Counted from the first letter of the stretch, positions 33,700-43,829 are shown. The stretch is 64,000 nucleotides of DNA from Mageeibacillus sp. UBA4314 (GCA_002394605.1 DGUI01000048.1:1-64000); one strand, 5' to 3'. The notes: a model not told the origin generated them from the letters alone. A program made the numbers and translations.

Positions 33700-36260
33700 T
33701 CAGAACTAAGAGGATGACGGCGCTCCTGTTATGTGCAGCGATGCTCATGACAGCATGCGGCAAAGCTCCTGATGCGTCAGGGACTAAAGATACTTTAGGT
33801 GCGACACAGGTTCCGACTACTGAGACGGAAGGCACGCCGCAGGCAACTGTTGCCACGGGTACAACAACTGCAGTAACACCGGCAGATCACAGCACTGAAG
33901 GTCTTACTGAGACCGGAAGGGGCTACGAGGGAATAGAAGGGACCGGTAAATATAACTATGGTGAAGCCCTGCAGAAATCACTTCTGTTCTATGAACTTCA
34001 GAGAAGCGGCAAACTGCCTGATGCGGTAAGGTGCAACTGGCGCGGAGATTCAGGCCTTGCTGACGGTTCGGATAACAATGTCGATCTGACGGGCGGCTGG
34101 TATGATGCGGGCGACCATGTTAAGTTCAATCTCCCCATGGCATATTCGGCAGCCATGCTCGGATGGTCCCTTTATGAGGACAGGCAGGCTTATGATGAGA
34201 GCGGACAGACACAGTATATCTTAGGCGACATCAAGTGGGCGTGTGACTACCTGATCAAATGCCATCCGGAAGACGAGGTCTTCTACTATCAGGTTGGCGA
34301 CGGCGGTGCCGATCACTCATGGTGGGGACCTGCTGAAGTCATGCAGATGAACAGACCTTCATACAAGGTTACGAAGAGTGAGCCCGGTTCTGCCGTTGTG
34401 GGAGAAGCTGCTGCAGCACTTGCCGTTGCATCGCTCGTGTTCAAGGATGCTGATCCTGATTATGCCGCAACGTGTCTTTCTCATGCCAGGAGTCTTTATG
34501 CTTTCGCTGATTCGACAAGAAGTGATGCAGGATACACGGCTGCCAACGGATTCTATAATTCGTGGAGCGGGTATTTTGACGAGCTCGCATGGGCGGGATG
34601 CTGGTTATATCTTGCAACTGATGACAAGTCTTATCTTGATAATGCGAAGACGTGCTTTACGCAGGCAGGCCACGATCATGACTGGGCCATGTGCTGGGAT
34701 GATGTGCATATCGGAGCTGCTGTAATGCTCGCTAAGATCACAGGTGAGGGAGCATATAAGGATGAGGTTCAGAAGCACCTTGATTTCTGGTCCTGCGGCA
34801 CTTCTGACGGTCAGAAGATAACATATTCCCCCAAGGGCCTTGCATGGCTCGACCAGTGGGGTTCATTAAGATATGCGACGACGACTGCTTTTATAGCTGC
34901 CGTGTACAGCAGGTGGGACGGCTGCCCCTCAGACAGGATATCAACATACTGGGATTTTGCCGTCAGCCAGGCAGATTATGCACTCGGTTCTTCAGGAAGA
35001 TCCTATGTTGTGGGATTTGGTGAGAATCCGCCTGAGCATCCTCACCACAGAACGAGCCAGGGGTCTTATTGTGACAACATGAACGAACCCGGTGAGGCAA
35101 GGCATACGCTGTATGGCGCGCTTGTCGGAGGTCCGGATGCATCGGACGGTTATTCTGATACGGTGTCAGACTATAACAAGAATGAGGTCGCATGTGATTA
35201 CAATGCAGGCTTCACGGGACTCCTTGCAGCGATGTATTCCAGGTATCACGGCAAGACTCTGATCGACTTTGGCGCGGTCGAGGAAGTTCCCGCAGATGAA
35301 TATACGGCCGAGTGCGGGATCAATGTTGACGGCAGTGATTTCGTTGAGATCAAGGCATTTATCTGCAACAAGACCGCATGGCCGGCAAGGACCGCATCTG
35401 ATCTGGAATTCAGGTATTTTGTCGATCTGTCCGAGATCTACAAGGCAGGCGGTGACGTATCCGGTGTCAGCATCAATACGAACTATATGCAGTCAGGCAG
35501 GGTCGACGGACTCAAAGTCTGGAACGAGAAGGATCATATCTACTACCTGTCCGTTGTCTTTGATGACGGAGGGCTTTATCCCGGCGGACAGTCTCAGTAT
35601 AAGTCAGAGATCCAGGTCAGGATGACAAGTCCAAACGGCAAGTGGGATAACGGCAATGACTATTCTTACAACAACGGCGCCGTCCTTCTTGAGAATGGCA
35701 AAGTAGTATACGGAACGGCTCCGGGAGAGGAAGGATCGTCTTCAGGTTCATCCGCAGCGACTGCTGCTCCGGGTGAGACTTCGGCAACTGAGCAGACTTC
35801 ACAGACTTCCGGACAGGGCTCTTCAGGAGGATCTGCAACATCAGGAAAACTGTCGGTCAAGATGACTTATAACGATAATTCCACGAATGCCAATGCCATT
35901 GCAGGAACGCTCGATATCAAGAACACCGGTTCCTCTTCAGTCGATTTATCTAAGCTGAAGATCAGGTATTACCTGACGAATGACGGCGGCGGACAGCTCG
36001 TCTTTGACTGCTACCATGCGGCAGTAACGACTTCTTCGGGACAGTACACTGCGCTTACCGACAAGGTCAAGGGATCGTATTCATCTGCAAGCGGCAAAGA
36101 CCGCGACACATGCCTTACGATAACGCCCGGTTCAGGCAAGCTTGGCAAAGGCGACACATTCACTGTCAATTTCAGCTGCCACCGTTCCGACTGGCAGAAC
36201 ATGGATCTGTCTAACGACTGGTCGCATAAGGACGTGAAGAATATCGAGGTAACAACATGA
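33696..36260 (+). CDS. GH9 cellulase lipoprotein with CBM3c and CBM3 modules
   Basis: Endo- or processive endoglucanase of 854 residues. A lipoprotein signal ends in LMTAC (C21), so it is predicted to be membrane-tethered, not free or cellulosomal (no dockerin seen). After a Thr-rich linker, the GH9 barrel spans about 85-525: WYDAGDHVKFNLPMAY with D137/D140, PPEHPHHR, and E497 in SDYNKNEVACDY. CBM3c follows (about 535-680), the module that feeds a chain into GH9 enzymes; then a Ser/Gly/Thr linker and a second CBM3 (about 725-850). The layout matches Cel9I-type enzymes. Confidence 0.95.
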   Translation: MIRTKRMTALLLCAAMLMTACGKAPDASGTKDTLGATQVPTTETEGTPQATVATGTTTAVTPADHSTEGLTETGRGYEGIEGTGKYNYGEALQKSLLFYELQRSGKLPDAVRCNWRGDSGLADGSDNNVDLTGGWYDAGDHVKFNLPMAYSAAMLGWSLYEDRQAYDESGQTQYILGDIKWACDYLIKCHPEDEVFYYQVGDGGADHSWWGPAEVMQMNRPSYKVTKSEPGSAVVGEAAAALAVASLVFKDADPDYAATCLSHARSLYAFADSTRSDAGYTAANGFYNSWSGYFDELAWAGCWLYLATDDKSYLDNAKTCFTQAGHDHDWAMCWDDVHIGAAVMLAKITGEGAYKDEVQKHLDFWSCGTSDGQKITYSPKGLAWLDQWGSLRYATTTAFIAAVYSRWDGCPSDRISTYWDFAVSQADYALGSSGRSYVVGFGENPPEHPHHRTSQGSYCDNMNEPGEARHTLYGALVGGPDASDGYSDTVSDYNKNEVACDYNAGFTGLLAAMYSRYHGKTLIDFGAVEEVPADEYTAECGINVDGSDFVEIKAFICNKTAWPARTASDLEFRYFVDLSEIYKAGGDVSGVSINTNYMQSGRVDGLKVWNEKDHIYYLSVVFDDGGLYPGGQSQYKSEIQVRMTSPNGKWDNGNDYSYNNGAVLLENGKVVYGTAPGEEGSSSGSSAATAAPGETSATEQTSQTSGQGSSGGSATSGKLSVKMTYNDNSTNANAIAGTLDIKNTGSSSVDLSKLKIRYYLTNDGGGQLVFDCYHAAVTTSSGQYTALTDKVKGSYSSASGKDRDTCLTITPGSGKLGKGDTFTVNFSCHRSDWQNMDLSNDWSHKDVKNIEVTT

Positions 36261-37273
36261 AGAAGGCGCTTAGTCTGGCATTATGCATAGTGCTGATGAT
36301 GGAACTTGCATCCTGCAGCAAAACGCAGGAGGAGACATCAGCTGCGCCTTCTTATCCCGCCACGTCACAGACTGAGACACAGGCTCCTGTTCAGACATCA
36401 GCCGCGGAAACTGCGGGTGAGTATCATCACGGATTCCTTCCGCATGTCTATGCGAAGATCTATGAAGATAACTTCAACGAAGAGACAAAAACGGCTTTCT
36501 TCTCATTATGTGATGCACTGCTTACCGGTGCAGAGGAATACTACTGTCCTGATGAGGTTACGATGTACAACCTCGTAAATACGATCTCCGGTCAGTGCAT
36601 GCCCCTGGCGGCCATGCCGGACATAAGGGTAGAGGAAGGTAAGATCATATACCTGATCCCCAAGGAACAGTATTTGGCAAAAGTGGAAGATTTTAAGAAC
36701 ATGATCACATCGATACTCGATGAGTGCATAAAGCCGGATTATGGCGATGTCGACAAAGCGCTTGCCCTCTATACATATTTTGAGACGCATTACACATACG
36801 ATTATGATGCTGTTGAAGATGACAGCAAGAGCCTGTCTTCGTACAGGCTCCTGACGGAGAGGCAGGGCATATGTCAGGAGATAGCTCCGCTTTATGCATA
36901 TCTCATGCTCCAGGCCGGAGTTGACTGTACTACGTGCGGTTCGCTCAACAGTATCAATGAAGCTCACGAGTGGGCTTTCGCGACTCTGGACGGGGAGTAT
37001 TATCACATCGATCCGACATGGGTCATGACGGATCCCGAGACGCTGAAGTATTTCGGGATGACTGATGACAAGCGTGCTGAAGAAGGAGGATGGGACATGA
37101 AGATCCTAAACTTCGGTCTTGCCAATATCTTCGATGACAGGGGCGAGTTCAAAGCCTCGAGCACACGGTTTTCTGACGTGTGGGATTCTGTAACATATGA
37201 AGTCGATCAGGATACGGATACGATCCATTACTACAGGGAAAGTGATGCGTCAGAACAGACATTTAAGTATTAA
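36257..37273 (+). CDS. Transglutaminase-like domain lipoprotein
   Basis: Exported lipoprotein of 338 residues; lipobox LASC with C20. A Thr/Gln/Pro-rich linker leads to a transglutaminase-like cysteine protease fold with the triad C206 (RQGICQEIA), H237 (EAHEWA) and D252 (YYHIDPTW). In bacteria such domains usually act as proteases or unknown amidases rather than cross-linkers. The start overlaps the cellulase stop (ATGA), so the two are translated together. Confidence 0.9.
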   Translation: MKKALSLALCIVLMMELASCSKTQEETSAAPSYPATSQTETQAPVQTSAAETAGEYHHGFLPHVYAKIYEDNFNEETKTAFFSLCDALLTGAEEYYCPDEVTMYNLVNTISGQCMPLAAMPDIRVEEGKIIYLIPKEQYLAKVEDFKNMITSILDECIKPDYGDVDKALALYTYFETHYTYDYDAVEDDSKSLSSYRLLTERQGICQEIAPLYAYLMLQAGVDCTTCGSLNSINEAHEWAFATLDGEYYHIDPTWVMTDPETLKYFGMTDDKRAEEGGWDMKILNFGLANIFDDRGEFKASSTRFSDVWDSVTYEVDQDTDTIHYYRESDASEQTFKY

Positions 37274-37288
37274 GCGGGGTTACGGAAA

Positions 37289-38110
37289 ATGGAGAGCAGA
37301 GAATCAAGAGCAGCTAACATAACGAGGGTCCTTTTTTCCATCGTCATTTTTTTCAATCTTGCCGGTCTGATCAACTGCATGCTGATCAGGCTCTATGTCA
37401 TCAACCCTGAATACTGGAGAACGCTGCTTGTTGAAGACATGGCCATGGAACTCGTCAAGGACCATAACATGTACATGGACAGGTTTATCGAAGACAGGAG
37501 ATTTATCGGAATGGAGTTCGATGAAGACCAGGACAGGGAATTTGTGAAGAAATGCTTTGAGGAGCAGTTCGAGGTTCTCGAGAATGGTGATACCACCATC
37601 GGGGAATGGTTCGACGAGATGTTCGAAGGAGTTGACCGGGATAGCTTAAGAAAAACCAAAGACGGGCTGGAGAACGATCTCGACAGGTATTATGACGAAC
37701 TGGAGGAGAACCAGTACTTTGTGATCATGGATCAGGCGAAGTCGGTGACGCTCGTAATGAGCATTGCGGCTGTCTTTAATTCCGCGGTAATGATCGCGGT
37801 AACGACGGTGCTGCACCGCAACAAGTGGCGTGTATTAAGAGCCGTAGGCATATCGGCCTCAGCTGCGGGATCGGTGTCACTTATATTGTGGGCCGTCTTA
37901 AGAAGGATATTATCATCAGCGATACTGGACAGTGTTGATTCAGAGATAGAGCAGACCATATATGATTCGCTTATGCACTCTCTGATGATGCTGGTAATGA
38001 TCTGCATGGTCATAACCATAGCAGGAGCGGCATCAGCGATAACCGGCGGCGTTAATGCTTCCGCCAAAGCCAGGGATATGGAGGATGGATACGATGGCGG
38101 GTATGAATAA
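37289..38110 (+). CDS. Membrane protein, paralogue of the next gene
   Basis: Not recognised. 273 residues: one N-terminal helix (about 12-34), an acidic outer domain of about 115 residues, then three helices (about 150-170, 182-203 and 227-250). The N-terminal part (RAANITRVLFSIVIFFN...INC) resembles that of the following protein (AANALRIFFGILMFFT...LNC), and topology is the same, pointing to duplication. No clear ribosome site is present, so translation probably depends on coupling, 15 bases after the transglutaminase gene. Confidence 0.75.
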   Translation: MESRESRAANITRVLFSIVIFFNLAGLINCMLIRLYVINPEYWRTLLVEDMAMELVKDHNMYMDRFIEDRRFIGMEFDEDQDREFVKKCFEEQFEVLENGDTTIGEWFDEMFEGVDRDSLRKTKDGLENDLDRYYDELEENQYFVIMDQAKSVTLVMSIAAVFNSAVMIAVTTVLHRNKWRVLRAVGISASAAGSVSLILWAVLRRILSSAILDSVDSEIEQTIYDSLMHSLMMLVMICMVITIAGAASAITGGVNASAKARDMEDGYDGGYE

Positions 38111-38969
38111 CATTCCCGAAAGAGGCGCTGCAAATGCCCTGAGGATCTTCTTCGGGATCCTTATGTTCTTCACGGTCGCAGTCTTTCTTAACTGCATCGT
38201 AATACATAGCACGCTCCTCAATAACACTTTCTGGAAAGAGACTTTGCTCGGGGAGGATCTCAGGCAGACCGTAAAGGAGGAGATCAGCGATAAGATCACC
38301 GGAGTTGCAGGTGACAGCGAAGCAGTCAGGAAAGGCATCGAGGCTGCAGATGATATCGTCGATTATGCTCTTGATGAATTTGCCGGGATCATAGTAGACG
38401 GCAACACTAAGATCGATCCGGAAGGACTGGATAAGTTTATCGACAAATACGGGGATGACATTTCCAAAGTCACCGGTGTCTCCAAAAAAGACATGAAGGA
38501 TGCGAAGGATGATGCATATGACCAGATCAATGACGTTCTTGGTGAGGTGAGCAAGAGTACGGGTGACGGCAAGCGACTTGTTCCGGAACTGATCGACGTC
38601 GAAGGATATAAGAAGGCGAACAACACTGCGATGATACTCTCTGCTGTTGCAACCTTGCTGATGATGACCGTACTCCTCATCATCCACCGCAACAGGTTCA
38701 GACCTGTCAGGACATTTGGGATCGTGACTGCATCTGCAGCAGTTGCCTGCGTGATACTGTGGCTCATAATATCTGCAAAGTTCAGGTCAGGTGACGTGTT
38801 CGGCAAGAATGCTTTTGCCGATATGTTCGTCAATGCAGCTCTTAAGTCTGTAAGCAAGATCTACATAGTCTTTGCAGCAGCTTTTGCAGCCGGCGTATTG
38901 TTGATCATAGCAGGTGCTGCGGGAGTATCTTTGGTGAAGAGAAGGAGACAGAAGATAAATCACATCTGA
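38094..38969 (+). CDS. Membrane protein, paralogue of the preceding gene
   Basis: Not recognised. 291 residues; ATG 38094 is 9 bases after GGAGG and overlaps the upstream gene by 17 bases. Layout: N-terminal helix (about 11-33), an outer, mostly helical charged domain of about 150 residues, and three helices at the end, followed by a basic tail KRRRQK. Likely forms a complex with its paralogue (inference). Its 3' end overlaps the convergent ABC ATPase gene by 10 bases. Confidence 0.75.
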   Translation: MAGMNNIPERGAANALRIFFGILMFFTVAVFLNCIVIHSTLLNNTFWKETLLGEDLRQTVKEEISDKITGVAGDSEAVRKGIEAADDIVDYALDEFAGIIVDGNTKIDPEGLDKFIDKYGDDISKVTGVSKKDMKDAKDDAYDQINDVLGEVSKSTGDGKRLVPELIDVEGYKKANNTAMILSAVATLLMMTVLLIIHRNRFRPVRTFGIVTASAAVACVILWLIISAKFRSGDVFGKNAFADMFVNAALKSVSKIYIVFAAAFAAGVLLIIAGAAGVSLVKRRRQKINHI

Positions 38970-40501
38970 CGTCCGTGGAGTTTATTCTCAGCCGTCAGGA
39001 GTCTTATTCCCGATTCTGACTTCGGGTCATCTAATATCTCTTTGGTCATGCCTACCTCATCTATCTTGCCTCTGCCCATAATTATTACACGCTTGCACAA
39101 TGCTCTTACAATGTGCAGATTATGTGATATCAGTAGTATCGCCATACCGCGCTCGCGGTTGATCTTGGCAAGGAGCTTCAGGATCTCTGCTGCCGTCGTG
39201 GCATCGAGCGATGAGAAAGGTTCATCAGCGATGATCAGTTGAGGTTCTGCGATCAGGCACATGCCGATGGCTACCCTCTGGCGCTGGCCGCCTGACAGTT
39301 CGCTGGGATATCTGCTGAGAAATTCCTGATCAAGTCCGACTTCCTCAAGGATCCTGTTGATCTCGCCGCTATCCGGCTTGCGTCCGGTCGAACGCACGGC
39401 TTCCTTCATATGCCACAACACAGTGTGAGAAGGGTTAAGGCATGACACCGGATCCTGGAATACCGTACCAGGCCGGCCGCCCTTGATATTGATCTCACCG
39501 CGGCTCGGGAGGAGCTTGCAGATCGCTTTCGAGAGGGTTGTCTTGCCGCATCCGGAACTGCCGATGAGGCCGAGGATCTCTTTGGGATACATCTCCATGT
39601 CAAGAGAAGGGATGATGATCTTCTTACCATAGCCTACACAAAGATCCCTGACGGTCATTACAGGTGACTTGGAATAGTCGCAGTCAGCCGTAGTCAGGTC
39701 AAGTGCTCTGGCATCGAGCTTTGCACTCTCGAGAAGCTTTGCGGTAAAGGCATTCTTAGGAGTGTGGAGTATGTCATATGTGTTGTCGCTGTCGATGATC
39801 TCACCGTCCTTCATGACCATTACCCTGTCGCAGAAGTTTTCTACCGCAGACAGATCGTGTGAGATAAAGAGGATGGTGATCTTGAGTTCAAAGCACAGGG
39901 ATCTCAGGAGATCCAGGACCTCTACCGTAGTGACTGTATCAAGTGCGGACGTAACCTCATCGCACAGCAGGAGCTTCGGAGACAGGAGCGCTGCACCCGC
40001 GATCAGTATCCTCTGGCGCTGACCGCCTGACAACTGGTGCGGGAACCTCTCACATATCTCTTCCGGGTTATCAAAATCCACTTTCCTGAGCATATCAAGT
40101 ATCTTGCTACGCCTCTCGGCCTTGTCGGTTATGCCGTGAGCGGTCAGGATCTCATCAAGGTTCCTGCCGATGCGCATCAGCGGATCGAGCGCAGTCTTCG
40201 GTTCCTGGAAAACGATGCCGATATCCCTTCCGAGAAGCTTTCGCCTGTCCCTGCTCTTCATCTTCAGGAGGTCATTCCCTTCGAAAATGATCTCTCCGCC
40301 CGTGATCTCCGCTTCCTTTGGCAGCAGATCGGATATCGCCAGCGACGTGATCGATTTGCCCGAACCGGAGTTGCCGATCAGACCGAGGATCTCTCCGCGG
40401 CGCACGGTGAAACTGAGATCTTTGAGGATCTCTTTATAAGAATTGCGGTTCGGAAATCCCAGACAAAGGTTCCTGACCTCGAGCAGCGGAGAATGGTTCA
40501 T
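38960..40501 (-). CDS. Peptide/nickel-type ABC importer ATPase, two fused domains
   Basis: Energises uptake by the permeases encoded upstream. 513 residues carry both ATPase units usually made as separate DppD and DppF proteins: Walker A GNSGSGKS (43-50) and GSSGCGKT in the second half, with LSGGQRQR signatures in both, LLCDEVTSALD and LIIADEPFSSLD Walker B segments. ATG 40501 follows GGAGGTG by 8 bases; an in-frame ATG at 40606 lies within the permease gene. Overlaps the DppC-like gene by 4 bases. Confidence 0.95.
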   Translation of the reverse strand: MNHSPLLEVRNLCLGFPNRNSYKEILKDLSFTVRRGEILGLIGNSGSGKSITSLAISDLLPKEAEITGGEIIFEGNDLLKMKSRDRRKLLGRDIGIVFQEPKTALDPLMRIGRNLDEILTAHGITDKAERRSKILDMLRKVDFDNPEEICERFPHQLSGGQRQRILIAGAALLSPKLLLCDEVTSALDTVTTVEVLDLLRSLCFELKITILFISHDLSAVENFCDRVMVMKDGEIIDSDNTYDILHTPKNAFTAKLLESAKLDARALDLTTADCDYSKSPVMTVRDLCVGYGKKIIIPSLDMEMYPKEILGLIGSSGCGKTTLSKAICKLLPSRGEINIKGGRPGTVFQDPVSCLNPSHTVLWHMKEAVRSTGRKPDSGEINRILEEVGLDQEFLSRYPSELSGGQRQRVAIGMCLIAEPQLIIADEPFSSLDATTAAEILKLLAKINRERGMAILLISHNLHIVRALCKRVIIMGRGKIDEVGMTKEILDDPKSESGIRLLTAENKLHGRQM

Positions 40502-41331
40502 GTCCTGACACCTCCTCTGCTGTTCCTTACCCTTATGGCTTCTGACAGGAAATACAATCCGAGTATGTATAAGACGAGCATGAGGGCAGGGAAGATGATG
40601 AGCCACGGCGCTCTTGTCATGTATGCCTGGCTGTCTGCGAGCATCTTGCCGAAAGATGCTTCAGGCGGCTGAACGCCAAGACCGAGATAGCTCATCGAGG
40701 ATTCAAACAGTGTCATGTTCGCCAGACCGACTACGATCGCCGGCAGTATGAGCGGGATCAGATTGGGGAAGATGTGCGATGTCATTATGCGAACGCCCGA
40801 GATGCCCATTACACGTGCATGAAGTATGTAGTCGCGCTCTTTAAGCTCCAGTGTTCCGGTCCTGTATACACGTGCATATGTAGGTGCGAACACAAGTCCC
40901 AATGCCCAGACGACATTGAACATTGAAGGTCCTGCGACAGCGACTGCGACCAGCGCAAGGAGGATCCCCGGAAAGCACATGATGGAATTCATCACGAGCA
41001 TTATCGACCTGTCGGCAAACCCGCCGTACCAACCTGAAGGAAGGCCTGTTACGGTGCCGAGGACAAGAGCTATCAGGACGCCTGCAAAAGATATGAATAT
41101 CGTGTACTTGGAAGCAGACAGGACTCTCGAGAACACGTCCCTTCCGAAGTTATCCGTACCCATGAGGTGCGACAGCGAAGGCTCCAGGAATTTGGATGAT
41201 GCATCAGTGGCGTTAGGATCGTAAGGAGTCCAGAACAGGCTCACGATAAAAGCAGATACGACGATGCCGAGCATGACGAGCCCGACTGTCAGGAATAACT
41301 TCTCGCTGTCAAAATACTGCCGTCTTCTCAT
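40498..41331 (-). CDS. Peptide ABC importer permease, DppC type
   Basis: Inner-membrane channel subunit of 277 residues with an N-terminal helix, the outer LMGTDNFGRDVFSRVL segment typical of DppC/OppC, five more helices and an EAA-like loop (RVMGISGVRIMTSHIFPNL). Overlaps both neighbours by 4 bases (ATGA), so subunits are made in equal amounts. A nickel or di/oligopeptide substrate is possible. Confidence 0.94.
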   Translation of the reverse strand: MRRRQYFDSEKLFLTVGLVMLGIVVSAFIVSLFWTPYDPNATDASSKFLEPSLSHLMGTDNFGRDVFSRVLSASKYTIFISFAGVLIALVLGTVTGLPSGWYGGFADRSIMLVMNSIMCFPGILLALVAVAVAGPSMFNVVWALGLVFAPTYARVYRTGTLELKERDYILHARVMGISGVRIMTSHIFPNLIPLILPAIVVGLANMTLFESSMSYLGLGVQPPEASFGKMLADSQAYMTRAPWLIIFPALMLVLYILGLYFLSEAIRVRNSRGGVRT

Positions 41332-42290
41332 TTTATCCTGATCCTCGGGTCGGCTAATGCCGTAAGTATGTCTGCCAGGAAGTACAGGAAGACAGTTATA
41401 AATGCCAGATAGAGTATCATGCCGGACAGGAGCGGGAAGTCTCTTCTCGAGATCCCGGTGAGGAGAAGCCTTCCCAGGCCGGGCAGGTTAAAGACCTGCT
41501 CAACGATAAGGCTTCCGCCGAGGATGTCTGACAATACGAGCGATATGACCGTGATCGCAGAGACATTCGAATTCGGAAGGACATGCCTCATCTCGATCAC
41601 CGCGTCTGACAGACCGTGGGACCTGGCAGTCCTGACATGGTCAGATGCGTTCTGTTCGATCATGGAAGACCTGAGGAACTTGAATGTCATGGCGATCTTG
41701 GGAAGCGCGATGCAGAACGAGGGCAGGAGCAGGCAGTACACAAAACTGAAGAAACCCTCTGAAGGTTTGACATATCTGCCTACCGTGACGATCCCGAACA
41801 GTGCGCTCGTGACGAAGATGATGATGAGCGACAGCACGAAAGGCGGTATCGCAAACAGCATGTGCCCCAGCACGGAGCAGATCTGATCTCCGAGCCTGCC
41901 CGGTCTGCGCGCTGATATGAGCGCTGCCGGGTAAGATACAAGTATGACCATGATAAGTGCGATGATGCTCATGCCGAGCGTAACGGGGAGCCTCTGTACG
42001 ATAAGCTGCGATACGCTCACGCCGAAAGAGGCTGATCTGCCGAGGTCACCCGTGCATGCCGATGTCAGCCAGTTGAAGTACTGTTCGTAGAGGGGCTTAT
42101 CAAGTCCCATCTCAGCCCTGAGGCTTTCCACCTGTTCGGGTGTCGCATTTGGTCCGAGCATAACAGACGCCGCATCTCCGGGGATGATGGAGAATGCGGC
42201 GAAAGTCATAACTGATACAAGAAACAAAGTTATAAGGAGCTCCAGGAGCTTAACGAGAAAATATCTTAATGTATTGCTCTTCCCCTGCAA
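41328..42290 (-). CDS. Peptide ABC importer permease, DppB type
   Basis: Partner channel subunit of 320 residues: N-terminal helix, outer domain with MLGPNATPEQVESLRAEMGL (DppB hallmark), then five helices and an EAA loop (RTARSHGLSDAVIEMRHVLPN). Follows the solute-binding protein gene by 33 bases in the same direction. Confidence 0.94.
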   Translation of the reverse strand: MQGKSNTLRYFLVKLLELLITLFLVSVMTFAAFSIIPGDAASVMLGPNATPEQVESLRAEMGLDKPLYEQYFNWLTSACTGDLGRSASFGVSVSQLIVQRLPVTLGMSIIALIMVILVSYPAALISARRPGRLGDQICSVLGHMLFAIPPFVLSLIIIFVTSALFGIVTVGRYVKPSEGFFSFVYCLLLPSFCIALPKIAMTFKFLRSSMIEQNASDHVRTARSHGLSDAVIEMRHVLPNSNVSAITVISLVLSDILGGSLIVEQVFNLPGLGRLLLTGISRRDFPLLSGMILYLAFITVFLYFLADILTALADPRIRIK

Positions 42291-42323
42291 GGCTTCACAG
42301 ATCTCCTTCTGTCAGATTGCAGT

Positions 42324-43829
42324 TCAGTTGAATCTTACCTTGGAAAGATCCTGAACGTACATGGGATATAAGTTATATCCCGTGATCTTTGTCGATACGG
42401 CTACGGTATTCTCAGGATCCTGGATGTAGCATGAAGCGTGATCGTTCAGGAGAACCTTAAGAACATCGTGATAGAGCTTGATCTTATTCTCCTCGTTGGT
42501 CTCGAGGGGGATGGCAGCCATGAGCTTATCGACTTCAGGATTATTGTAGTTGATAAAGTTGCCTGAATCAAATGAACGGTATCTCTTGAGTACGTCAAAA
42601 GGAGCATAGTTGCTCGTAAGCGCGATAACCGTTGATTCAAAATTGCGCTTCTGGTATGTATCATCCAGCCATGTTGCCCAGTCGACCTGGTTGATCTTGC
42701 AGTTGATCCCTACGGCAGAAAGCTCTGACTGGAGTTCGACTGCAGTGTTGACATGAACGAGGTAGTTGGAAGGAACGGTGATCGTCAGGTCAAAACCATC
42801 TGCATAACCAGCTTCCTTGAGAAGTTCCTTTGCCTTGTTCACATCCTGGGTATATGTTCCGTCAAGGGATGTGTCATAGTACTTACCCATTGCAGGGCTC
42901 ATGGCAGTCGTAAGGGGTGCACCTGCTCCGTCCATCGTTACGGAGATGATGTTTTCCCTGTTGATCGCGATATTGATCGCCTCTCTGACGCGTGCATCAT
43001 CAAGAGGCTTTACCTTGTTGTTCAGAGCGAAGATCTGGACCATGTTGGAACCCTTTGTAAGGACGGTGAACTGTGCAGGATCGAGCTGCTGCGCCCTGTC
43101 CGTCGTGAGGTAGGGGTAGATGTCTATTGTGCCGTTTTGAAGCTCGATGAGACCTGCATCCATGTCAGCAGTGATCTTGAAGACTGCCTTATCGATGTAA
43201 GGGAGTCCGCTGTCCCAGTAGCTCTCGTTCTTGCTGATGGTAACATCCTGACCGATCGTATAGCTGTCGAACTTGAACGGGCCTGTTCCGACAGGTGTTG
43301 CATTGATGTCAGAGACCTCATCGGGAATGATCGCCGTCGTGAAATAAGACAGGAGCTCACTGTCAGGTTCTGCAAGAGATACCTTCACCTTGCCGCCGTC
43401 AGCTTCAACTGCGGAAATGCCGCTCAGTTCTGATACGAGCGGAGCATCCTGGCCGTCAAGAAGACCTGCTGCACGCTTCAGTGAATAGACGACGTCATCA
43501 GCCGTCATATCGTTGCCGTTATGGAACTTCACGCCCTCTCTGAGTGTGAATGTATATGTCTTTGAATCATCTGAGATCTCCACGCCCGTTGCCAGACAGG
43601 GATTGAGATTGCCGTCTGAATCAAACTTGTAGAGCCCCTCGAAAATATTGAAAAGGATCTCCTTGTCACCTGCTGCAACAACTGTATGGGGATCGAACAC
43701 AGTAGGTTCCTGTGTAATGCCCACGGTGACAGTTCCTCCTGTCGTGCCTGTCTTCGCACATCCGGAAAGACCAGCCATGCTGATGGCGCACACTGACGCC
43801 AGAATCAATGAGATTATCTTGTTCTTCAT
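42324..43829 (-). CDS. Family 5 extracellular solute-binding lipoprotein
   Basis: Captures the peptide (or metal chelate) for the ABC importer. ATG 43829 follows GGAGGAG; the in-frame upstream ATG (43958) has no site. The 501-residue protein has a lipoprotein signal (LSGC, C24), then the family pattern: TVGITQEPTVFDPH, LREGVKFHNGNDMTADDVVYSL, VGTGPFKFDSY, ALNNKVKPLDDARVREAINIAI. Ligand not predictable from sequence. It is the first gene of the leftward importer operon. Confidence 0.95.
   Translation of the reverse strand: MKNKIISLILASVCAISMAGLSGCAKTGTTGGTVTVGITQEPTVFDPHTVVAAGDKEILFNIFEGLYKFDSDGNLNPCLATGVEISDDSKTYTFTLREGVKFHNGNDMTADDVVYSLKRAAGLLDGQDAPLVSELSGISAVEADGGKVKVSLAEPDSELLSYFTTAIIPDEVSDINATPVGTGPFKFDSYTIGQDVTISKNESYWDSGLPYIDKAVFKITADMDAGLIELQNGTIDIYPYLTTDRAQQLDPAQFTVLTKGSNMVQIFALNNKVKPLDDARVREAINIAINRENIISVTMDGAGAPLTTAMSPAMGKYYDTSLDGTYTQDVNKAKELLKEAGYADGFDLTITVPSNYLVHVNTAVELQSELSAVGINCKINQVDWATWLDDTYQKRNFESTVIALTSNYAPFDVLKRYRSFDSGNFINYNNPEVDKLMAAIPLETNEENKIKLYHDVLKVLLNDHASCYIQDPENTVAVSTKITGYNLYPMYVQDLSKVRFN

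Noticed and set aside
38052..38687. 211-codon minus-strand ORF
   Set aside because: Antisense shadow of the paralogous membrane protein gene.
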